Assembly (NCBI GenBank): GCA_051530055.1
Contig: CM121343.1
Coordinates: forward strand, 186,001-250,000
Direction: 5' to 3'
Source: Neoechinorhynchus agilis
Taxonomy: Eukaryota > Acanthocephala
Length of the DNA stretch: 64,000 nucleotides
Shown: positions 57,335-64,000 of the stretch, piece by piece
Layout of the letters: each line of letters opens with the position of its first letter
Position numbering within the stretch: position 1 is the stretch's first letter
Position numbers and translations under genes: made by a program
Notes under the pieces: model-generated
What the model saw: the letters and a program-made list of their open reading frames with translations, nothing else
What the model was told of the DNA's origin: nothing
Database searches by the model: none

Positions 57335-57890
57335 GCCCCTCTGGATCACTCAGCTGCCGTTCGGGTGTAACGGTCGAAAGGACGAATGCAGCGTTCCTTG
57401 TCGTTGCACAACCAGAATAATGTTTTGTAGGAGGAATGCTCCTGATTTCGGATCGTCAGTGATTCGTATCAATCTCTTAGACAATTGCTTGACCAGTTAT
57501 GCGCCTCGGTACCAAACGACCTGAGTGTCTTGACGCCAAAGGGAACAAAATAATGATTTCGACTCAGGTCGCCGTATTTTGTCCATTTGCGTTCCTCAGC
57601 GGCGGTTGCTGCTCCCCTTCCGGTTTAACAGTGGAGATTTTTATGTTGCTGGCTGCGAGCGTGGCGTCCCAGAGAAAGTATTTTCCTTCTCCATACGGGA
57701 ATACGGTGGCCATCGAATCGGTAAAGATTGCTCGACTCTAGGATGTTGGGCGCATTCGCAGTTGTTCAGGGCACGGCTAAGAATTGCGTTCACTTCGGCG
57801 TGTCGTCAGTACCTTTCGAATGATTGCCGACGCACCCGATTCTCTTGTAGAGACTCAAGCCAATCGAGTTCGGTTCATTAGGTCACGAGA
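57335..57890 (-). mobile_element. YLDD-type element C-terminal fragment
   Basis: In changing minus frames: AEVNAILSRAL (after the RH motif), ENTFSGTPRSQPAT or YFLWDATLAASNIK, then SRNHYFVPFGVKTLRSFGTE, and FLLQNIILVVQRQG. The 3' end near 57335-57365 shares a block with 3640-3700. Dead copy. Confidence 0.6.
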
Positions 57891-58575
57891 ACCTGAAATT
57901 AAAGAGTTATGAATTCTCGCTACCAGGGTTGAGTCCCAAACTGATTGTATGCAACCATTGACAGGTACCTGCTTGCTGCCTGAATCTCCACACTAAAGAT
58001 GAAGCGCCTCCACAAAAACTTCATCCGAAGTGTAATTCTCGCCAAGAACGGATTGAACTATTTTGCGGCTTGCTTCGTACGATCCCAAATAAGCTGACAG
58101 AGAAATATCAGCTGCTTTTCGGATACCCAAACCGCCGGACTACACAGGCAAGGACGCTTGACGCCAGGCTTCCGACAATAATTAAAAATTTTAACGTTTT
58201 GTAAATTTTGCGTTTATCTTCCCCAACTCACATAATGTGCAATTTTTCATTTTTTATTGAAGTCTCAGCCACAGTGAACTAAGATAGAATAGTTAAATCG
58301 TAAATTTCTAAAGATTTTTCTTTTTTATAAACTGGGTTTTCCTTTAGAGTGCAATCTTCGCTTGAACTGATAAAGTTTTATAAAATCCAAGCACAAAACA
58401 AACTGGGATCATCAGTAATGCTTGAAAAATGATGATGGATTTCTAAGAAATTTAAGCTCAGAAGGGATTAGTTTCCTGGCCACGACTTCACTTCTTTTTA
58501 TCTCAAATGTTTTTGTTACACTTAACCTCCAGTTTGATTTTGTAAATGTCCTCGTCCCAAAAAATAACTAACTTA
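57891..58575. other. No recognisable gene
   Basis: AT-rich, partly the 3' flank of the minus-strand ORF that follows. 58000-58150 may hold more eroded retroelement sequence, but I cannot place it. Confidence 0.3.
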
Positions 58576-59592
58576 TTAGTACCAATAAATCAATGCGATC
58601 GTTACGTCAATAAATACGTTAGCATTGCAATATCGCTGATTGATAACATAATCGTTTTCTTCACAAAGATAACTATGCACCATAGTGTCTAATGAAATTG
58701 AATCCAAATTATTAAGAGCGTTGATGGTAACCATTTTGCGGTAAGATCTCAGGTGAGGCATTGATCTTAGCTTAGAACTAGTTTCTCTTCCGATAGCTTT
58801 TATTTTATCAGAGAAATTGGGCTCGTTTCGTTTTGATCCTTGAAATATTTTGCGCAATGCTTTCAACATTGAATTAGCAAGTATCGCAAGGTCCAATGGA
58901 AGGAATTCATAATAATGTAAATGTAAAGGTGTATTCATGTCTAGAGTTAGAATTTTCCTACGAGGCTTTGATTTGTACGAAATTGGACATTTACTTGAGA
59001 TTATTTTCCCATGTATAGCACGGAATCCTTCATGGAATTCAGCTTCTGCTCTTCTGATCTCATTTTCGGCCTGCTTAATTGCAAGCCGTTCTTGAGCCAA
59101 CTTGCGTTCGATCTCTATGAAAAAGGTTCTAATATCCTCTGGAAACATACTCCAACTTCTCGCGCTATCTGAATCTAGAGATTCATCGTAACTAGGTGAG
59201 GAATCCGTTGAAAGACGCATTATCACGTCCACTTCTTCCACTTTTGCACATTCCTCATCTTTCTGGAGAAAATCAACATCGTCTTCTACCAACCTGGTAA
59301 TGGTTAGTAGGCTAGGCAATGATTTCGAACTTCCAGGTACTTCAATATTCGTTGTACCATCCGTTGTAAATAAAAATTCATCTAAAGGCACTGTCCTCAC
59401 AGCAAATATCTTTTTAAGCAATTCATGCATAGCAGCCTGCACCCGCCGCTTTCGCTCTTTTTCATTGTCAATTACCGAACATATAACGCCTTCCGTCAAA
59501 TCTTCAAGATTTGTTAAAGATGACTCGTAGACAGGATTGCACTTAAAAATAAAGTGCCTTTTGCGATAATCCCTTAAATCTTTGGATCCCAT
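58576..59592 (-). CDS. Unrecognised 338-residue protein with a short coiled coil
   Basis: Single open frame from ATG 59592 (MGSKDLRDYRKRHFIFKC). The N-terminal part contains VICSVIDNEKERKRRVQAAM, then an acidic Ser/Asp-rich linker (STDSSPSYDESLDSDS). Residues about 160-200 form a likely coiled coil (IERKLAQERLAIKQAENEIR, then RAEAEFHEG). The C-terminal third is basic and ends NVFIDVTIALIYWY. No known domain was recognised. Frame length in AT-rich DNA and sensible composition support a gene; splicing to further exons is possible. It lies about 440 bp from the dynein stop on the same strand. Confidence 0.5.
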   Translation of the reverse strand: MGSKDLRDYRKRHFIFKCNPVYESSLTNLEDLTEGVICSVIDNEKERKRRVQAAMHELLKKIFAVRTVPLDEFLFTTDGTTNIEVPGSSKSLPSLLTITRLVEDDVDFLQKDEECAKVEEVDVIMRLSTDSSPSYDESLDSDSARSWSMFPEDIRTFFIEIERKLAQERLAIKQAENEIRRAEAEFHEGFRAIHGKIISSKCPISYKSKPRRKILTLDMNTPLHLHYYEFLPLDLAILANSMLKALRKIFQGSKRNEPNFSDKIKAIGRETSSKLRSMPHLRSYRKMVTINALNNLDSISLDTMVHSYLCEENDYVINQRYCNANVFIDVTIALIYWY

Positions 59593-60030
59593 AGCCACAA
59601 GGAAAAAACAGCGAATAATCTTTGTTTAGCTAAAAGAAGAGCTTGTGCAGAGTCGGTTGCTAGGGTAACCTCTTTTTTTGTCAAAAATGCCCTTATAATA
59701 ACGGACTCAAATCACCGGTAAACTAAAATAGTATAGATGAGAATCCGAAATCATTTCTTCTAAGCCATTTTTCCAATTAGTTCCGATAGGAATGGAGGAA
59801 CATTTTTATCCTCTATTGCCTCATCCAGCAATACAACGTTGAACCGACAAAAAATTTGAAAATTAAAAAAGAAAGTTTTGGGTGAATAGTTAGTGGGATA
59901 CTAATGAAACAAAATTCAACTGAGTTGAAGTTTTCTTTTTTTTGCGACTCAAACTGTTTGGAAAACCCACATCTTCACTGCAAACTCACCGAGAGCCCCC
60001 GCAAGAGGTATTATTTTTAATCAAAGGGTT
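59593..60030. other. Intergenic region
   Basis: Between dynein (3' end) and the 338-residue ORF (5' end). A minus-strand ATTAAA near 60015 may serve as the dynein poly(A) signal. Confidence 0.4.
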
Positions 60031-63000
60031 TTATAGTGTTGACAAAAGTATTGCGCATCCACGCTGCCAGTAGTCATAATCATGAGTGCCTTCGGCCATA
60101 TGAAAGTCCAGACTGGCGAGTGGAGCAGTAGACCTGGACCTATTGAGATATATTGGGAGTCTTACGGACTGTTCATTTCGTTCACACCGTGTGGTCCACC
60201 TTAGAGCTAATCTTGGTAATTTGAGTGCGCATTCAGGTTTGTGATCTTCATCTGTTCGTTCACTGTCATCGAATGTTCGGATTTTTAATGAAGAACTGGT
60301 TTCTTGTGATTCTTCAACTGCCACGCCTGCTCCATCTAAAGTGAGTCCGTCGATCCAATACCCATCGTCTTCAAAAGAAGTGGACAGAATGAGTTGGTCG
60401 ATTGGACATTGAAGTTGCTGACTAGTTACACGCCTTGTCAATGTCAAATACGCCTGAGGACTAAACAAATAGCCTAAGATAAGAGGAGTGTCGTGATGTA
60501 GTGAATTGAAATGGCGAATACGGTTATCCAAATCACTAAGGAATCTCTCAAATGTCGTTCCATTTGGCACATCATACAAAACCCATGACCGGGGTACCAC
60601 TCCCTTCGAAAGGTCTGAGGTAAGTTGCCGCAGTTCGTTGGTGAGAACCAACTTTGGACCAAGTTGGGAAGCGGTTATTACACTTTCAAGATCATTGCGA
60701 ACTTGAGTGAGCAATCTTGACCCTTCCTCAATTTCTCTGTCCAGTAAATCGTCCAATTGACGTCGGGATTTACTACTTAATTGTGAAGTCCGTTTGGAAC
60801 TGCAGTGATCTGGTAGTCGCTGAAGCCACGATCTCGCAAGACTCACAATTTGCTCCAGCAAGGACATTTCCCCTCCAGCAGTCTTCTGGTCTTCACTGCC
60901 ATCTTTAGTTTTCAATAATCTCGTACTGGTGATCTGATTACTGCCGGAAATAATCTTGAGTTTCGAGCACGTGTGAAACGCCGAATCGAGCATTACAAGC
61001 TGGTTCGCATTTGCTCCAAGACCGAGCCATATGGGAGATAGTTCATGACTGGGCAGATGTTCAATCCACTCAGTGATAGACCTTTTCTCACAAATCCTTG
61101 GGATGTTTCCACTCGAAGGAACATTAGGAGCCAATGTACAGTTCGGATGGAAGAGTTGGGGAGAAAATAGCCGATCAATCAATGAGTCTAGGATGAGCTT
61201 ATCATAGTCATTGTCAATTCTGCCACCATAGACGCAATTCTTTAAAAGGGTTCTCAGAGCCGTCCATGGAATCGAATCCAGCTCAATGTTTGTCTGTTGA
61301 CCAGATACTCGTTCAATCCATACATCGATTACATCTAACCCACAATGCAGATCCGCTTCGCTAAAATCATACAACTTTGTCCAGCCATAAGGCACGTACC
61401 GGATTCGCTCTAGAATAACAGAATGCAGCCAAATGAGGGCCAGGTATAGTGCGGCCCGTTCTTTAGGAGTGCGATCCATTCGTTGCTGAGGAATTGACTC
61501 CGTGATACGCCGAATATTTCCAATCAACCCGGCAGTCGGTTCGAAGACTAAAACTCGGCTCATTCTTAATAGATTTGATGGAATTGGACAGCGCTCAGTG
61601 ATTTCCATTGATATAAACAGTCTGAATTTTTCGTTTTGAATCGTACTCAATCGTTTGTCGAGCTGTGTAAGCCATGAAGATGCTAGATGAGCATTTTTGA
61701 GCAGTACCCATTTGCCTGACTGGGTTGCCGATTTTATCGCCTGATCGGCATGCTCACACCCTTCGGATGATCCTAGAGCGATAGACCGTAGCTTATCAGA
61801 GCTGTCGACCGACTGTTCAACGACAACGCTGGCGTCATGCCCGATTGGAGAGCATAATATCACTGGCTGGTAGCAGGTGATTTCTTCATTCACAATCGCA
61901 CTGAAAGAGATTTGTGAAGCAAATTCCGATTCTACGCATAATTCTGCGGCTCTCATAAATCTGTCTGGTCGAACTGTTTGAAGAATCAGAAGGTTTAAAA
62001 GTTGATCTTCCATAAGAGGCTCCATTTCTGGACTTGAACTAATAAACCACTTTTCACTCAAGTCAACGACAGGCTCTCTCAAAAGTTCACAGTTCTCACT
62101 AAGATGAGATAGTCGCTCTTTAGCATAAGAAAAGGTTGTTACCAGCGTCCGAGTAACGTTCTTAAAAATGTGGTCGAAGATGACTTCATTTCGTGGATCA
62201 CAAGATTCTTTGTACAGCTTCAACATGCTTAATCCGAGCAACACTCTATGTTCTTCCAAAAGACCTTCCTTGACTCTCTTATAGGCCGTCTTAAACAGAT
62301 TCCGTTTTAATCGCTCTATCCTTGTTTGAGGTTGTTCTTGCTGCATTGTCGGCAGTCGAATGGCTTCATTGAAAATGCTCATAAAAAACTCGAGAGAATA
62401 GCTGTATAGATAATGAATCTGCTCCAGTGATTGCAGTGCAAAGAATATCGATGAACAAGCTGATATAAACAATGCATACTGCCTGCTTGTTTCCTCTAAG
62501 ACACTTATAACACTTTCCGTTTCCTCGGCTTTGACGCTGATTTCATTCGCTTCCTTCTTAAGTGCCTCCAACCGCGTTAAAATTGAATCATCTTCAAGAA
62601 TACCACGTCCGTCAGCTTGCTCATTCAAAGCGGCCAATAAGTCCTTCTCGAGTCTTCTAAGTCGTTGTTGGAACTCACCTTGCAGTTTGGCGACGTCAGA
62701 TCTTCGTTTTTCTACATCCGGTCGTTCTGAACGGAGCACTTGTTTCAAACACTGAGCTTGGAGGCTCGCCGGTGTCACCGTGAAATTTACTATTGACACA
62801 CGTGAGCACAAAGATCCCGAAAATCCGGCATTCGATTCTCTTGTACACATGAACAGTTTGAAAGAAGGCGAGAAATCTATATCTTGCTGGTCCACAAGAC
62901 TCACGAGCACACGCCCACTCATCTGCCGCAACTCATGATTTAGAACCGGGATAATAATGGGATCAAAGTGCTCAGAATCTTTTACCAGAATAGTGTTACC

Positions 63001-64000
63001 GAACCGGAGAGATGATTCAAGTTGCTTTTTAAACGACTGATCAAGAAAGCTAGTCACAATAACCTTGGATGCTTGCTGTTCCCCAGCTAGGAGCCGGACT
63101 ATCGATTCAGACCCCGACGGATCTATAATTAGCGGATATCGATTAGCAGCGCGCCGGTTGAGCATTATAGCATTCTCAACGCAAACGTCATCGTCGTCTA
63201 TCGAACTCAACCAACTAAGACGGTCGTCTGCAGTTGATAAGAACTCGATTCTGCTTAAATCTTCCCTGATTGGTACATGAGCCAAGTTTAATACATACGT
63301 CCATCGATTCCATATCTCCTGTCTGGTCAGCTGATCAAAGTTTCCAGCATAGGCTAAAAAGGCCGCACACATAAACACGTTTCCAACCAGTGTATTAACC
63401 TGATCCTGATATGAACGTATTTCATTTTGCCATCGTCCCTTCTCTCGGCTAAGACTATGGAGTAATGCAACCGACCGATTTACTTTCGCTTCTACTTGCT
63501 GAAGATCGGATTTTATACTTTGTGCTTCTCGTATCAACTCAGCATACTCCTGCTTGTACCGTTCAATATTCTCTTCGAGTTTCTTAATTTCATCCTCTAG
63601 TTCTATCACTCGTTTTTCATTCGCTGATGCATCGTCCTCAAGTTGTTTCAACTCTCGCCTCAATGGACCAACTTTGTTCAGCATCACAGAGTACTCAAGT
63701 TGAGCAGTCGCCCATTTAAATAGAGGACCACAAGCCTGAGATCCTTTATTCACTTTTTCAAAAGTGAAATCTGGATTGTTAGCGTAGCGGGTCTTTATCT
63801 TTTCCAACGTCGACGTACTAACTGCTTCAGTTTTAAAGTTTATTATTGTCCCAATAAAACCATCGCCCATCACAAACGTCCTCAATGTCTTCCAATCATT
63901 CGTTTCTTGGCCTAACAAGAGACAAACGGATTCAAGTGTTAATTTCACTGGAGATGGTGGCTCCCTTAGGGATCTAAGCTCGATCAAATGTTGGCGCTTG
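60031..64000 (-). CDS. Cytoplasmic dynein 1 heavy chain, C-terminal part
   Basis: The motor chain that drives cargo toward microtubule minus ends. The frame is open to the window edge (reads KRQHLIELRSLREPP at 63998-63955), so the gene continues to the right; at least 1322 residues are seen. In order: microtubule-binding domain (LTLESVCLLLG ... ACGPLFKWATAQLEYS), second stalk helix (RELKQLEDDASANEKRVIEL to VNRSVALLHSLSREKGRW), AAA5 (NRYPLIIDPSG, CSRVSIVNFTVTPASLQAQC), linker helices, AAA6 (GKWVLLKNAHLASSWL, RVLVFEPTAGL), and the C-terminal domain (RYVPYGWTKLYDFSEADLHC, VYGGRIDNDYDK, VRLPIYLNRSR, ending WQRGCAILLSTL). The ending fits dynein 1 rather than axonemal or IFT dyneins. No intron in 3.97 kb. 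Confidence 0.93.
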   Translation of the reverse strand, partial: KRQHLIELRSLREPPSPVKLTLESVCLLLGQETNDWKTLRTFVMGDGFIGTIINFKTEAVSTSTLEKIKTRYANNPDFTFEKVNKGSQACGPLFKWATAQLEYSVMLNKVGPLRRELKQLEDDASANEKRVIELEDEIKKLEENIERYKQEYAELIREAQSIKSDLQQVEAKVNRSVALLHSLSREKGRWQNEIRSYQDQVNTLVGNVFMCAAFLAYAGNFDQLTRQEIWNRWTYVLNLAHVPIREDLSRIEFLSTADDRLSWLSSIDDDDVCVENAIMLNRRAANRYPLIIDPSGSESIVRLLAGEQQASKVIVTSFLDQSFKKQLESSLRFGNTILVKDSEHFDPIIIPVLNHELRQMSGRVLVSLVDQQDIDFSPSFKLFMCTRESNAGFSGSLCSRVSIVNFTVTPASLQAQCLKQVLRSERPDVEKRRSDVAKLQGEFQQRLRRLEKDLLAALNEQADGRGILEDDSILTRLEALKKEANEISVKAEETESVISVLEETSRQYALFISACSSIFFALQSLEQIHYLYSYSLEFFMSIFNEAIRLPTMQQEQPQTRIERLKRNLFKTAYKRVKEGLLEEHRVLLGLSMLKLYKESCDPRNEVIFDHIFKNVTRTLVTTFSYAKERLSHLSENCELLREPVVDLSEKWFISSSPEMEPLMEDQLLNLLILQTVRPDRFMRAAELCVESEFASQISFSAIVNEEITCYQPVILCSPIGHDASVVVEQSVDSSDKLRSIALGSSEGCEHADQAIKSATQSGKWVLLKNAHLASSWLTQLDKRLSTIQNEKFRLFISMEITERCPIPSNLLRMSRVLVFEPTAGLIGNIRRITESIPQQRMDRTPKERAALYLALIWLHSVILERIRYVPYGWTKLYDFSEADLHCGLDVIDVWIERVSGQQTNIELDSIPWTALRTLLKNCVYGGRIDNDYDKLILDSLIDRLFSPQLFHPNCTLAPNVPSSGNIPRICEKRSITEWIEHLPSHELSPIWLGLGANANQLVMLDSAFHTCSKLKIISGSNQITSTRLLKTKDGSEDQKTAGGEMSLLEQIVSLARSWLQRLPDHCSSKRTSQLSSKSRRQLDDLLDREIEEGSRLLTQVRNDLESVITASQLGPKLVLTNELRQLTSDLSKGVVPRSWVLYDVPNGTTFERFLSDLDNRIRHFNSLHHDTPLILGYLFSPQAYLTLTRRVTSQQLQCPIDQLILSTSFEDDGYWIDGLTLDGAGVAVEESQETSSSLKIRTFDDSERTDEDHKPECALKLPRLALRWTTRCERNEQSVRLPIYLNRSRSTAPLASLDFHMAEGTHDYDYWQRGCAILLSTL

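Overview
The window is eukaryotic, most likely from an invertebrate animal. It holds animal-type genes (Derlin, ATAD3, a monofunctional PHM, cytoplasmic dynein heavy chain) and a nuclear tRNA-Pro. Two multi-exon genes can be spliced in full with GT-AG introns, mostly 40-60 bp but up to about 430 bp. Splice-acceptor-like sequences sit just before several start codons. Very short introns, possible trans-splice acceptors and trehalase relics would fit a nematode, but the species cannot be fixed from this sequence alone.

Layout. 0.5-5.3 kb: a Derlin gene (-) among short pieces of a non-LTR retrotransposon and a cluster of fold-back repeats. 5.9-8.7 kb: tRNA-Pro, then a decayed RTE-like retrotransposon. 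8.6-27.4 kb: a rearranged block with two linked large inverted duplications. Arm A (2347 bp, copies 8577-10923 and 17649-19995) carries trehalase fragments. Arm B (about 1.02 kb, copies 16628-17647 and 26359-27381) carries an unassigned ORF. Between and around them lie a kinase pseudogene, an 87-base C tract, a 1.7 kb 18-bp minisatellite, an inverted LTR-element integrase remnant, and reverse-transcriptase fragments. 27.4-32.3 kb: two more non-LTR elements (-).

32.3-48.9 kb is richer in host genes: a 238-bp tandem unit with an open frame, a PPGF-repeat acidic protein (-), a broken gene relic, a complete 11-exon PHM gene (+), and tail-to-tail with it a two-exon Gly/Tyr-rich protein of about 1010 residues with a duplicated Pro-rich domain (-). 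Minisatellite and retroelement fragments follow. 49.2-51.8 kb holds a complete 12-exon ATAD3 gene (-). 51.9-56.5 kb holds two satellites, a hairpin-forming one of about 165 bp and one of about 385 bp. 58.6-64 kb holds an unrecognised 338-residue ORF (-) and the 3' end of a cytoplasmic dynein 1 heavy chain gene (-) that runs off the right edge with no intron in almost 4 kb.

The genes do not form a pathway; they are ordinary host genes in a repeat-rich region. ATAD3, PHM and the Gly-rich gene were joined exon by exon, and each spliced frame closes exactly. All homologies were recognised by eye, with no search.
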